Of a stretch of 64,000 nt of DNA, positions 24,886-33,765 are shown in pieces. This DNA is from Asticcacaulis sp. YBE204 (GTDB lineage: Bacteria; Pseudomonadota; Alphaproteobacteria; Caulobacterales; Caulobacteraceae): positions 310,001 to 374,000 of the forward strand of contig NZ_AWGF01000001.1 of NCBI RefSeq assembly GCF_000495855.1, given 5' to 3'. Position 1 is the first letter of the stretch. Each line of letters starts with the position of its first letter. The notes beneath the pieces were generated by a model, which saw only the letters and a list, made by a program, of their open reading frames with translations, had not been told where the DNA came from and did not search any database. A program made the translations under genes and the position numbers.

Positions 24886-26373
24886 ATGTCTCTTCGCCTT
24901 TTGGTGTCTTCGGCCCTGGCCTCGATCCTGCTGCTTCAGGCGCCGGGTGCGTTTGCTGCCGCCGCCGCACGTGTCAATGCGCGCGCCGATGAACTGACGG
25001 AGACGAAAAAGCCCGCGACCGTTAAAAAATCGGCGGAAAAGGTTACGCCTTTCCGCGAAAAGGCCGACGAGAAATCGACATCCAAGACCAGCGCTAAAAA
25101 AGGCGATAAGGTCGTCGAAAAAGCCGGCAGCAAGACTACCGCCAAAAAATCGACGACGGCCAGCAAGAGCAAGGCCGACGACGAAAAGACAACCAAGACG
25201 TCCAAAGCGTCTGCGTCCAAGAAGGGCGATGCGACATCGAAAAAGGTCGTGGCCGATAAGTCTTCGACCAAAAAAGCAGACACAAAAACGACGGCCAAAA
25301 AACCGGTAGCCAGGGATGACGAAAAAGTCGTCGCTACCGCGTCGAGCAAGGGCACACTCTATGTTACGCCCGGCAAGGAAGACGCCTATGCCAATCGCAA
25401 GACCGGAAATCTGACGACGAAAGCGGTCGAAAAACCGGCCCCCAAGCCGGTCGATAAACCCGTAACGATCGCCAAGGCCTCGACCCCGTCGGTCAAGACC
25501 GCCGTACTCAGCGCCGACGCCGACAAGGCGGTGACGCAACTGTTCGACGCCGATCCGAAGCCTGTGGTTCAGACGGTCGCGCAAAAAGAGACCCCTAGGC
25601 CTGAAGCGAAAATCGATCTACCCGCCGCACCGATCCCTTATACGCCGTCGGTGAAGCCCGACGCTGCCCCCCAGCCGAAGGTCGATCTGGCTAAGGTGGA
25701 CGTCGGCCCCAAACCGGTCGATCAACCGGAACCGAAAAAAGAGATTCAGGTCGCCGCTGTCTCGCCCTTGCCGGTCAAGGCGCCGGAGGTGAAGAGCGAC
25801 CTCAGGCCCGAACCGACGCCTGCGCCGCAAATCACGCCGCAGGTCGTCGCCGTCGCGCCGAAAATCGTGCCGCAGGACGTGCCGCCGGTACCTTTAAAAG
25901 AGGTTGTTCCGGTTAAAGAGTTGCCACCGGTGAGGGACAAGGTGTTGGTGGCGGTCAAGGTCGACGCCTATGGTCGTGATTACGAAGACCAGCCGACGGG
26001 CTCGGAAACCCGTTACGATTCTGGCATTCGTGCCGGTCTGGCCAGCCGTCAGAACCAGATGAGCGCCTTGGAAGGTAACTGGATGGTCAGTTCCCTGACG
26101 GGAGACAGACTGGTCTCTCTCGCTTTACGCGGCGCGGGCGCACAAAAGCTGGAAGGCGCATGGCGCTCACTGCAAGGTGGGGTGGGCATGAATCGTTCGG
26201 GATTCGTGTCGGACGTCGTTCAAGCCGATGACAGGCTGATGATCGACTATCAGGCCGCATCGGCCAAGGGCCAGTTCCGCCTCGATCTGCGCAAGGAGCC
26301 CGATGGCCGCTGGCGCGGGCAGATGATCGACCCCAACGGTGCGGCCACGCCGGTGGTCATGTCGGCGCAGTAA
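24886..26373 (+). CDS. Exported Lys/Ala-rich and Pro-rich protein of unknown function
   Basis: From the ATG at 24886 the product has 495 residues and a clear signal peptide (MSLRLLVSSALASILLLQ, cleavage after AFA). GTG starts at 24853 and 24871 are alternatives. About residues 45-150 are a low-complexity run of Lys, Thr, Ser and Ala like histone H1 tails. Residues 170-355 are rich in Pro, Val, Lys and Asp with VDKPV/PKPVD-like repeats. The last 110 or so residues are compact (ALEGNWMVSSLTGDRLVSLALRG), perhaps a small beta-barrel. I recognise no family. A basic linker crossing the periplasm or peptidoglycan and presenting a C-terminal domain is a guess. Base composition is more AT-rich than its neighbours in the Lys-rich part. 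Confidence 0.7.
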   Translation: MSLRLLVSSALASILLLQAPGAFAAAAARVNARADELTETKKPATVKKSAEKVTPFREKADEKSTSKTSAKKGDKVVEKAGSKTTAKKSTTASKSKADDEKTTKTSKASASKKGDATSKKVVADKSSTKKADTKTTAKKPVARDDEKVVATASSKGTLYVTPGKEDAYANRKTGNLTTKAVEKPAPKPVDKPVTIAKASTPSVKTAVLSADADKAVTQLFDADPKPVVQTVAQKETPRPEAKIDLPAAPIPYTPSVKPDAAPQPKVDLAKVDVGPKPVDQPEPKKEIQVAAVSPLPVKAPEVKSDLRPEPTPAPQITPQVVAVAPKIVPQDVPPVPLKEVVPVKELPPVRDKVLVAVKVDAYGRDYEDQPTGSETRYDSGIRAGLASRQNQMSALEGNWMVSSLTGDRLVSLALRGAGAQKLEGAWRSLQGGVGMNRSGFVSDVVQADDRLMIDYQAASAKGQFRLDLRKEPDGRWRGQMIDPNGAATPVVMSAQ

Positions 26374-26399
26374 AAGTCACTTTAAACGTTACAATCAAC

Positions 26400-26819
26400 T
26401 TAGAAGTTGGTTTTGAGTGTCTGCACCAGCGCGTCGATCCGTTCCGGTGCGAACGGCTCCGCCTGACCGAAGCCCCAAACCGGGCCGGGCCATGCCGGGT
26501 CGCGGTCGTTGCGGGCGATGATGTGGATATGCAGTTGCGCGACGATATTGCCGAGATTGGCGATATTGATCTTAGTGACGGGGAAGCCCAGATGCGCCGC
26601 CGCCAGTCGGGCCAACTTTTCCGCGGCGCGGATATCGGCCCACAGCGCCGCGTCATCCTCAGACAGTACGTCCGTCAGTTCTATTAGCCCTGCACGCTTT
26701 GGCAGCAAAACCAGCCACGGAAAGCGCGCATCGTTCTGCAAACGCAGTTCACATAACCGGAGGTCGCCCAGCCTTATGGATGAGGCTTCGATACGCGGAT
26801 CAACGATAAAGTCAGACAT
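26400..26819 (-). CDS. HIT family nucleotide-binding hydrolase
   Basis: A 139-residue histidine-triad protein. The active-site run is IVAQLHIHIIAR, so the first His of the canonical H-x-H-x-H is Gln, as I recall for one HIT subgroup, while the other two are kept. The N-terminal half contains WLVLLPKRAGLIELTDV, which resembles the mononucleotide-binding region. HIT proteins hydrolyse or transfer nucleotide phosphoramidates or dinucleotides; the substrate is unknown here. It is convergent with the upstream Lys-rich gene and divergent from mdh. Confidence 0.85.
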   Translation of the reverse strand: MSDFIVDPRIEASSIRLGDLRLCELRLQNDARFPWLVLLPKRAGLIELTDVLSEDDAALWADIRAAEKLARLAAAHLGFPVTKINIANLGNIVAQLHIHIIARNDRDPAWPGPVWGFGQAEPFAPERIDALVQTLKTNF

Positions 26820-26935
26820 GGGTCGGTCTTTCCCGGAATATTAAGACATGTCCTTTATAGCCCCTGCGGGATTTTCGCATCACATTTCACATTGTTGCAG
26901 TGCGAGGTCTTGCGAACGGCTCCTATCGGGTTTAG

Positions 26936-27955
<1,020 letters not shown>

Positions 27956-27977
27956 GGTCTGAGCCGGTCGGTTTTTC

Positions 27978-28006
27978 TTGACTTTTGTACATTTAAGATG
28001 TACATC
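27978..28006 (+). promoter_or_regulatory. Promoter with embedded palindrome after mdh
   Basis: TTGACT (27978) and TACATC (28001) are 17 bases apart. The perfect palindrome TGTACAT-TTAAG-ATGTACA (27986-28004) fills the spacer and enters the -10 element, and another half-site ATGTAC follows at 28009. This looks like an operator-controlled promoter for the short transcript ending at 28123. Confidence 0.5.
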
Positions 28007-28012
28007 TGATGT

Positions 28013-28125
28013 ACGGAAAACCGACTGGCTGTGACAGTTTCCCCCGCCTGCAAGGGCTCGGTGCAAAGCCGAATAACCAAAGGGTTGCCAGATACTAAAA
28101 GGGTCTCTTCGGAGGCCCTTTTTCG
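28013..28125 (+). ncRNA. Candidate small RNA between mdh and the next gene
   Basis: A region of about 113 bases with its own promoter-like sequence and a strong intrinsic terminator, but no open frame of note. Short hairpins can be drawn in order: CGG-AAAA-CCG, ACTG-GCTGTGA-CAGT, CGG-TGCAAAG-CCG, AACC-AAA-GGTT, then the terminator stem. It matches no RNA family that I recognise. The alternative is that it is merely the 3' untranslated region and terminator of mdh, whose stop lies 58 bases upstream; a processed 3'-UTR RNA is also possible. Confidence 0.4.
28099..28123 (+). terminator. Intrinsic terminator after mdh / candidate small RNA
   Basis: AAGGGTCTC and GAGGCCCTT pair around a stable TTCG loop with one internal T/G pair, followed by TTTC. 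The stem ends three bases before the convergent minus-strand gene. Confidence 0.85.
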
Positions 28126-28647
28126 TTATCGGCGTGGCGGAAATTTCGCTTTCTCACCGCGCAGGATTTTAGCCAAAGCCAGATCGAACTTCATGTCTCC
28201 GGTGTCTGCGGGTTTCTTTCCCGGTGCCAGAGGATAGGCGCTGACGACAAACAGATCGGCATGGTCGCGACCCTTGCGGCGCAAAGTGAAAAACACCGCA
28301 TAGGTTTCGCCATTATCCAATTCCAGACGCACGAGGTTACCTTCGCGAGTCGAGGCGATGCGCTTACTGCCCAATGTCCGGATAATGTCGGGAAGGCGAA
28401 AGCTGAGTTCATACCGGATGCGACAGAAAACGCGCCGTTCGGTTCGAGCAGCATAGCTGGGCCGAATTAGGTCTTCGGGACTGTGCTGCTCAGGGTCAAG
28501 GGCTTTGGTGAAGCAATGATCGTTGAAGCGGACGCTGATTGCGGCGGGTGCAGCCCCATCTCTGGCCAGACATTCAAAGCTGAACGGTTCGAGATGCGTC
28601 AGAGACAGGTTGACGTCATCAATGATCAGTTTCGTCCAGTAACTCAT
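28126..28647 (-). CDS. Unrecognised protein, 173 residues
   Basis: I cannot place this protein in a family. It starts MSYWTKLIIDDVNLSLTHLEPFSFEC and contains FNDHCFTKAL, which resembles a Cys/His-containing turn, then a Tyr/Arg-rich middle (RRVFCRIRYELSFRLPDIIRTLG) and a basic C terminus. No signal peptide or membrane segment is present. It has an ordinary codon pattern and an ATG start. It is convergent with the candidate small RNA and divergent from the lysozyme-inhibitor lipoprotein gene. Confidence 0.6.
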   Translation of the reverse strand: MSYWTKLIIDDVNLSLTHLEPFSFECLARDGAAPAAISVRFNDHCFTKALDPEQHSPEDLIRPSYAARTERRVFCRIRYELSFRLPDIIRTLGSKRIASTREGNLVRLELDNGETYAVFFTLRRKGRDHADLFVVSAYPLAPGKKPADTGDMKFDLALAKILRGEKAKFPPRR

Positions 28648-28746
28648 GCGGGTATTTTTGAGCGATTCCCGTTTCTGGCAACGACGCCAAAACGGGCGGC
28701 TTTTTTATTTTCGCGGCGTTAGCCTTGGCGGAGAAGGAGTTCTGCC

Positions 28747-29466
28747 ATGAAAGCCGCCGTGAAAATCGTTTTGCCCCTGATCGGTCTGGCCGTGCTGGCT
28801 GTGGCGTGCGGGCAGCCGCAGACTCCGGCGCGCGATGAGGCCATGCCGGAACAGGCGGTGGCTAAATCCGCAGCGGCAGCCCTGTCGGAAACACCACCGA
28901 ATGAACGGCCTTCAGAAAGTGCGACCGCCCCGCGTCCTGGTCCGGCGGGGTTTGATTGCAAACGGGCGCGGGCCGGGGCGGACACCATCGTCTGCGGCGA
29001 TATCAATCTGGCGGCGCTCGATCGCGAAATGACGAGGCTATATGGGTTGGCGGAAACACAGGGTCCGGCAGATACATTGCAACGGCTGCAAACCGGTTGG
29101 TGGGCCAAGCGCGAGGCCTGTGTCGAGGCCGGTGATCCCTCCGGGTGTCTGAAGGCCGCCTATGCCGGGCGCATCCACGATCTGCGGGCGGGGTACGAAA
29201 CGGCACGCAACGATCCGGGTGGCACCAGCAAAGGTCAGGATTGGGTCTGTCCCGATGGCACGACGTTGAGCGCCACCTTCCTGAATACCTATGAGGCGGC
29301 GGTCTATGTGACGTCCGGCGACAATCGCGTCTGGATGCCGCGCGCCATCAGTACGTCGGGCGCACGCTACGAAGGCGGTGGTTATGAACTCTGGATCAAG
29401 GGCAAGGACGCCAGTTTCCGTCGCCCGGACGCGCCGGTCAGCACCTGCACAATAACGGCTTTGTAA
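28747..29466 (+). CDS. Lipoprotein with LprI-like and MliC-like lysozyme-inhibitor domains
   Basis: The 239-residue protein has a lipoprotein signal peptide ending in LAVAC. Residues about 60-155 look like the LprI N-terminal domain (FDCKRARAGADTIVCGDINLAALDREMTRLY, then CVEAGDPSGCLKAAYAGRIHDL, with paired cysteines). Residues about 160-239 resemble MliC, the membrane-bound inhibitor of c-type lysozyme (WVCPDGTTLSATFLNTYEAAVYV, SGARYEGGGYELWIKGKDASF, STCT). It probably protects peptidoglycan in the periplasm from lysozyme. A strong AGAAGGAG site precedes the ATG. The fusion of both inhibitor types in one lipoprotein is notable. Confidence 0.8.
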   Translation: MKAAVKIVLPLIGLAVLAVACGQPQTPARDEAMPEQAVAKSAAAALSETPPNERPSESATAPRPGPAGFDCKRARAGADTIVCGDINLAALDREMTRLYGLAETQGPADTLQRLQTGWWAKREACVEAGDPSGCLKAAYAGRIHDLRAGYETARNDPGGTSKGQDWVCPDGTTLSATFLNTYEAAVYVTSGDNRVWMPRAISTSGARYEGGGYELWIKGKDASFRRPDAPVSTCTITAL

Positions 29467-29502
29467 CTGGCTATCGCGACATCGTCCGGCTACATCCGGG
29501 GC

Positions 29503-30075
29503 ATGACAAAATTGCCCCTGACCTCGTCGCTTGGCCCGACGCTTGAAACCGCCCGTCTGATCCTGCGTCCGCCGGTGGCCGAGGATTTCCCCGGCTTTTG
29601 CGCCTTTCAGTCCGATCCGAAGGTTATGGAACACCTCGGTGGCGTGACGTCTGATGCTGTGACGTGGCGGGTGACGCGCGCCATAGCCGGGGCATGGGCA
29701 TTGGATGGATTCCATATGTTCAGCGTTATCGAGAAAGATAGCGGCCAGTGGATCGGCCGCATCGGCGCGCTTTATCCACACCAATGGCCCGCCCGTGAAG
29801 TCGGCTGGGGTGTCCTGTCCTCGGCGTGGGGCAAGGGTTTTGCGAAAGAAGCCGCCGTGGCCTGCGTCGACTATGTCTTCGACGTGCTGGGCTGGGACGA
29901 CGTGATCCACACGATTGCGCCGGATAATGCGGGATCTCAGGGCGTGGCAAAGTCGCTGGGGTCTTACAATCGCGGGCCGGGACGTTTGCCGGAACCCTAT
30001 GCCGATAGCCCGGTCGATATCTGGGGCCAGACACGCGCTGAATGGCAGGAAAACAGAAAGCGTTTTTTCGTTTAG
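29503..30075 (+). CDS. GNAT acetyltransferase, RimJ/RimL-like
   Basis: The 190-residue protein has the GNAT fold of the Acetyltransf_3 type: LETARLILRPPVAEDFPGFCAF at the N terminus, IGRIGALYP, EVGWGVLSSAWGKGFAKEAA (acetyl-CoA binding) and HTIAPDNAGSQGVAKSLG. Such enzymes acetylate N-terminal amines or small molecules; the substrate here is unknown. It lies 36 bases after the lipoprotein gene and just before the ArsR promoter. Confidence 0.85.
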   Translation: MTKLPLTSSLGPTLETARLILRPPVAEDFPGFCAFQSDPKVMEHLGGVTSDAVTWRVTRAIAGAWALDGFHMFSVIEKDSGQWIGRIGALYPHQWPAREVGWGVLSSAWGKGFAKEAAVACVDYVFDVLGWDDVIHTIAPDNAGSQGVAKSLGSYNRGPGRLPEPYADSPVDIWGQTRAEWQENRKRFFV

Positions 30076-30084
30076 AAAAGATGC

Positions 30085-30113
30085 TTGACTCCTTCGCATA
30101 ACGCGCGTACTTA
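30085..30113 (+). promoter_or_regulatory. Predicted promoter of the ArsR-SRPBCC operon
   Basis: TTGACT (30085) and TACTTA (30108) are 17 bases apart, giving a start of transcription near 30120. The -10 element runs into the palindromic operator that follows. Confidence 0.5.
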
Positions 30114-30143
30114 ACCATAAAGTTATTTAACTTCATGGTTAAG
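30110..30143. promoter_or_regulatory. 34-bp palindromic operator of the ArsR-SRPBCC operon
   Basis: Arms CTTAACCATAAAGTT and AACTTCATGGTTAAG pair at 14 of 15 positions around ATTT. The site covers the predicted -10 element and transcription start, so binding of the ArsR protein should block transcription. It includes an ATG at 30135 that could be mistaken for the start codon. Confidence 0.7.
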
Positions 30144-30146
30144 TTA

Positions 30147-30539
30147 ATGTCCGATCGTTTGTCCCTTACCCTGACCGCCTTGTCGGACCCGACGCGCCGC
30201 GCCATTCTGGCGCGTCTGGCGCTGGGCGAGGCGACGGTCAACGATCTGGCCCAACCCTTCGACATGAGCCTGCCGGCGGTGTCCAAGCACCTTAAGGTGC
30301 TGGAAAAGTCCGGCCTGATCAGCCGGGGGCGCGAAAAACAGTGGCGTCCCTGCCGGCTGGAGCCCGAGCCGCTTCAGGAGGTCGATATGTGGCTCAAGGA
30401 TTATCGCCGCCTGTGGGAAGGTCGCTTCGACCGGCTCGAAGCCTATTTGCAGCAGTTGCAGGCCGCTGAAAAAACGGCCAAGGTCGCTTCAGATAGCGCG
30501 GATACGAAAGCCGCTGACGATCAGGGAGAGACGAAATGA
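30147..30539 (+). CDS. ArsR-type regulator leading an SRPBCC operon
   Basis: A 130-residue winged helix-turn-helix protein: LTALSDPTRRAILARLALGEATVNDLAQPF, SLPAVSKHLKVLEKSGLISRGREKQWRPCRLE, then a basic helix and a Lys/Asp-rich tail. It belongs to the ArsR subgroup commonly encoded beside AHSA1/SRPBCC proteins. The ATG at 30147 gives the usual MSDRLSLTLTALSDPTRRAIL start; ATG at 30135 lies inside the operator. The stop overlaps the next gene (ATGA). Its ligand is unknown, and no metal-binding cysteine pair is seen. Confidence 0.85.
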   Translation: MSDRLSLTLTALSDPTRRAILARLALGEATVNDLAQPFDMSLPAVSKHLKVLEKSGLISRGREKQWRPCRLEPEPLQEVDMWLKDYRRLWEGRFDRLEAYLQQLQAAEKTAKVASDSADTKAADDQGETK

Positions 30540-31492
30540 AGCTCGCCACACGCCCGTCCGAGGTAATGTCCGGTTTCGAGGTTACGTTCCCCAGCGAGAT
30601 CGACATCGTCATGTTCCGCACCTTCAAGGCCCCGCCCGCGCTGGTATTCAAGCTGTGGACCGCGCCGGAACACGTATTGCAATGGTGGGGGCCAAACGGC
30701 TTCGAGAACCTCGGTTGCGAGATGGATTTCCGCGTCGGCGGCAAGTTCCGCATCGAGATGCGCGCGCCCGACGGGACGCTGTGCCCGTGTGAAGGCACCT
30801 ATGTCGAGATCGTCGAGAACGAACGCATCGTCTATGAAGGCGATCCGCATATCGACCATCCGTGCGGCTCGGGCCTGCCGCCCGAAGCCCTGGTGACGAT
30901 CACGTTCAAACCGGAAGGCGAGGGCACGCGTCTGACCCTGCATTCGAAAATGATCTCGCCCGACATAACAAAGGCCGCCATCGAGATGGGCTTCTCGACC
31001 GGTTGGGCCTACAGCTTCGACCGTCTGGAGGCGGCTATGGATACGCTTGATCAAGACCGCTTTGAAATCGTCACCTCGCGCCGCTTTGCCGCCACGGCGG
31101 CGGAGTTGTTCGGTCTGTTCGCCGACCCTGCGCATCTGGCGCAATGGTGGGGACCGGAGGGTTTCACCAATACCATCCCGGTGTTCGAATTCCGCGAAGG
31201 CGGCGCGTTCCATATCACCATGCATGGCCCGGACGGGCGCGATCACGACAATCACAAGGGCTTTGTCGAGATCGTCGAGAACGAGCGCATCGTTTTCGAC
31301 CACTATCAGCCGACGCACGAATTCCGCATGACCATCGAATATGTGCCAGCAGGCGATCATACTGACATGATCTGGCGCATGGATTTCGCACCGTCCGAAC
31401 ACGAGGCCATGCTGAAGGCTTTCATTCCGCAGGCCAACGAGCAGAACTACGACAAATTGGCCGACTATCTCACCAAGCACAGGGGACACTGA
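30536..31492 (+). CDS. Tandem SRPBCC (AHSA1-like) two-domain protein
   Basis: The 318-residue protein consists of two START/SRPBCC domains of the AHSA1 type. Domain one (about 20-165) has FKAPPALVFKLWTAPEHVLQWWGP and YVEIVENERIVYEGD. Domain two (about 170-315) repeats the pattern with FAATAAELFGLFADPAHLAQWWGPEGF and FVEIVENERIVFDHY. These domains form a deep hydrophobic pocket for lipophilic ligands or act in stress and toxin pathways; the substrate is unknown. It is translationally coupled to the ArsR gene upstream (ATGA) and to the next SRPBCC gene (TGATG). Confidence 0.88.
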   Translation: MKLATRPSEVMSGFEVTFPSEIDIVMFRTFKAPPALVFKLWTAPEHVLQWWGPNGFENLGCEMDFRVGGKFRIEMRAPDGTLCPCEGTYVEIVENERIVYEGDPHIDHPCGSGLPPEALVTITFKPEGEGTRLTLHSKMISPDITKAAIEMGFSTGWAYSFDRLEAAMDTLDQDRFEIVTSRRFAATAAELFGLFADPAHLAQWWGPEGFTNTIPVFEFREGGAFHITMHGPDGRDHDNHKGFVEIVENERIVFDHYQPTHEFRMTIEYVPAGDHTDMIWRMDFAPSEHEAMLKAFIPQANEQNYDKLADYLTKHRGH

Positions 31493-32055
31493 TGCTGACG
31501 ACGATTCTGGTTATTATACTGCTGGCCATCGCGGCCGTTCTGATCCTCGCCGCAATCCGGCCCGATCATTTTCGCCTTCAACGCTCGATGACCATCGAGG
31601 CTGCGCCGGAAGTCATTTTCGACGAGATTCAGGACTTCCGCAAATGGCGCAACTGGTCGCCATGGGAGAATATCGACCCCAACCTGCGCCGCACCTATAC
31701 GGGTCCGGACTATGGCCCTGGCGCGGTCTATGAGTGGGACTCCGATAATAACAAGGCCGGTCAGGGCCGCATGGAAATCCAGCGCACCGAACCCGCGCGC
31801 AGCGTCGTCATCGAACTGAAATTCATCAAGCCGATCGCCGCCGTCAATACCGCCGAATTTACCCTGCAACCGCAGGGGACGGGTACTGTCGTCACATGGG
31901 CCATGTACGGTCCGGCGCCCTTCGTATCGCGGCTGTTCGGCCTGATCTTCAACATGGACAAGATGGTCGGCGGCGACTTTGAAAAAGGCCTGAAATCCCT
32001 GAAAGCCGTCAGCGAAGCGCCGCACGGCGTGGTTAGCGAACTCAAAACTGCCTGA
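31492..32055 (+). CDS. Membrane-anchored SRPBCC protein
   Basis: A 187-residue protein with one N-terminal membrane helix (TTILVIILLAIAAVLILAAI) followed by an SRPBCC domain of the polyketide-cyclase type (RSMTIEAAPEVIFDEIQDFRKWRNWSPWE, GPGAVYEWDSDNNKAGQGRM, GTGTVVTWAMYG). The ligand is unknown. The ATG overlaps the upstream stop codon (TGATG), so it is part of the ArsR-led operon. Confidence 0.85.
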   Translation: MLTTILVIILLAIAAVLILAAIRPDHFRLQRSMTIEAAPEVIFDEIQDFRKWRNWSPWENIDPNLRRTYTGPDYGPGAVYEWDSDNNKAGQGRMEIQRTEPARSVVIELKFIKPIAAVNTAEFTLQPQGTGTVVTWAMYGPAPFVSRLFGLIFNMDKMVGGDFEKGLKSLKAVSEAPHGVVSELKTA

Positions 32056-32084
32056 TCTTTTTAAGCACCAAAAGGAGTAGGACT

Positions 32085-32525
32085 ATGCGTCTCGAAGCCC
32101 ATTTGAGTTTCCCCGGCACCTGCGCCGAGGCCTTCGCCTTCTACCAGAGTATCCTGGGGGGCGAGATCACCGCCATGTTCCGCTATGGCGACGCGCCCGG
32201 CGATATGCAGGGCGACCCGGCCACCAAAGATTATGTGATGCACGCCTATCTTCAGATCGGCGATGCGGCGATCATGGGCGCAGACGCGCCGCCGCAGTTT
32301 CAGTCGAAACCGCAGGGTTTCTGCGTTAATATTCAGGCCGCTGACGTGGCCGAAGCGCAGCGCATCTGGGGCGGTCTGTCCGAAGGGGCGAAAGCCATTC
32401 AAATGCCACTGGCGCCGACATTCTGGTCGCCGATGTTCGGTATGCTGATCGACAAGTACGACCAGCCGTGGATGGTCAATACCACGCCGGACGAAGCCTT
32501 TATCGCCGCTAACGCGCCGAAATAA
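32085..32525 (+). CDS. VOC family protein, PhnB-like
   Basis: A 146-residue glyoxalase/bleomycin-resistance fold protein of the PhnB-like type: HLSFPGTCAEAFAFYQSILGGEI, HAYLQIGDAAIMGADAPP, GFCVNIQAADVAEAQRIWGGLSEG and the closing FWSPMFGMLIDKYDQPWMVNT. The N-terminal His and late acidic residue could bind metal. The substrate is unknown. The gene lies within the SRPBCC operon, 29 bases after the membrane SRPBCC gene, with an AGGAG site before the ATG. ArsR, SRPBCC and VOC genes are often found together. Confidence 0.88.
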   Translation: MRLEAHLSFPGTCAEAFAFYQSILGGEITAMFRYGDAPGDMQGDPATKDYVMHAYLQIGDAAIMGADAPPQFQSKPQGFCVNIQAADVAEAQRIWGGLSEGAKAIQMPLAPTFWSPMFGMLIDKYDQPWMVNTTPDEAFIAANAPK

Positions 32526-32597
32526 TCCACTCTACCTCTCCACAAATCCACCGCCGGTGTCCTGGCGAACGAACCCCCATGCCCGAAAGGAAACTCC

Positions 32598-33065
32598 ATG
32601 AGTCTCAAAGACCGCGAACTGGTCCTCACCCGCACGCTCGATGCGCCGCGTGAGCTGATCTGGCGTTGCTGGACCGACCCCAAGCTGCTGGCCGAATGGT
32701 TCTGCCCCAAGCCGTGGTACATCGATGAAGTCAAGCTCGACGTCCGCAGCGGCGGCAGCAACAGCTTCACCATGCACGGCCCGAACGGCGAGACCGTCCC
32801 CAATCGCGGCGTCTATCTGGAGATCGTCGAGAACGAGAAGATCGTCCTGACCGACGCCTATACGACCGCCTGGGAGCCGTCGGAAGACCCGTTCATGACG
32901 GCCATCGTCGAACTGAGCGACGCCGGTGACGGCAAGACGCTCTATGTCGCCACGGCGCGTCACTGGTCGGTCGAAAAGAAGGTCCAGCACGAACAGATGG
33001 GCTTCCACGTCGGTTGGGGCATCTGCGCCGATCAGCTCGAAGCCCTCGCTCAAACCCTGAAGTAG
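32598..33065 (+). CDS. SRPBCC (AHSA1-like) protein
   Basis: A 155-residue single-domain SRPBCC protein: LVLTRTLDAPRELIWRCWTDPKLLAEWFCPKPW, FTMHGPNGETVPNRGVYLEIVENEKIVLTDAY and a C-terminal amphipathic helix (MGFHVGWGICADQLEALAQTL). No catalytic residues can be assigned. An AAAGGAAA site precedes the ATG. It is one of five SRPBCC genes in this cluster and lies ten bases before the YceI gene. Confidence 0.88.
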   Translation: MSLKDRELVLTRTLDAPRELIWRCWTDPKLLAEWFCPKPWYIDEVKLDVRSGGSNSFTMHGPNGETVPNRGVYLEIVENEKIVLTDAYTTAWEPSEDPFMTAIVELSDAGDGKTLYVATARHWSVEKKVQHEQMGFHVGWGICADQLEALAQTLK

Positions 33066-33074
33066 GAGGTTGTC

Positions 33075-33764
33075 ATGCGTCTTTTGCCCTTTACCTTCGG
33101 TCTGCTGGCGGTTGCCGGTTTGGCGGCCTGTTCGCCCAAGCCCGTTGAAAAACCGCCGGTGGCCGCGCCCGAAGCGCCGCAAGCCGTCGCGCCCAAGGAT
33201 TTCCCGGCGGGCGACTATAAGCTCGACAAGTCCCACGCCAGCCTGACCTTCACGGTCAACCACACGGGTTTCTCGACCTACACGGCAGGCTTCGATGCCT
33301 TCGATGCCCACCTGACCATCGACCCCAGCGCCCCCGAAGCCGCCAAGCTTACGGCCAGCGTCGACGTCAAATCGCTTGACCTGCCGACCCCGCCGACCGG
33401 CTTCCACGATAGCTTGATGGGGGCGCAGTGGTTCGACGCGGCCAAATATCCGCAGATGACCTTCGTTTCGACCAAGGTGGAAAAGACCGGTGATTTCACG
33501 GCGAAAATCTACGGCGACCTGACCCTGCATGGCGTGACGAAACCGGTGGTTCTGGATGCGACGCTGAACGGCGGCTATGCCGGGTTCGCGCCCTATGATC
33601 CTGCCGCCCGCGTCGGTTTTTCAGCAAAAGGCACGATCAAGCGCTCCGACTTCGGCATCAGCTACGGCATCCCCGCGCCCGGCACGGTGATGGGCGTCGG
33701 CGACAGCGTCGGCATCGCCATCGAAGCCGAGTTCTCCGGCCCGCCGTTGAAAGCGGAGAAGTAA
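33075..33764 (+). CDS. YceI family lipoprotein
   Basis: The 229-residue protein has a lipoprotein signal peptide ending in LAAC (MRLLPFTFGLLAVAGLAAC), a Pro-rich linker, and a lipocalin-like YceI domain from about residue 45: GDYKLDKSHASLTFTVNHTGFSTY, IYGDLTLHGVTKPVVLDATLNGG and RVGFSAKGTIKRSDFGISYG. YceI proteins bind polyprenoid or amide lipids in the periplasm. Its place among SRPBCC genes, another lipid-pocket fold, hints at handling of a hydrophobic compound; this is an inference. AGGAGG precedes the ATG. Confidence 0.92.
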   Translation: MRLLPFTFGLLAVAGLAACSPKPVEKPPVAAPEAPQAVAPKDFPAGDYKLDKSHASLTFTVNHTGFSTYTAGFDAFDAHLTIDPSAPEAAKLTASVDVKSLDLPTPPTGFHDSLMGAQWFDAAKYPQMTFVSTKVEKTGDFTAKIYGDLTLHGVTKPVVLDATLNGGYAGFAPYDPAARVGFSAKGTIKRSDFGISYGIPAPGTVMGVGDSVGIAIEAEFSGPPLKAEK

Positions 33765-33765
33765 C

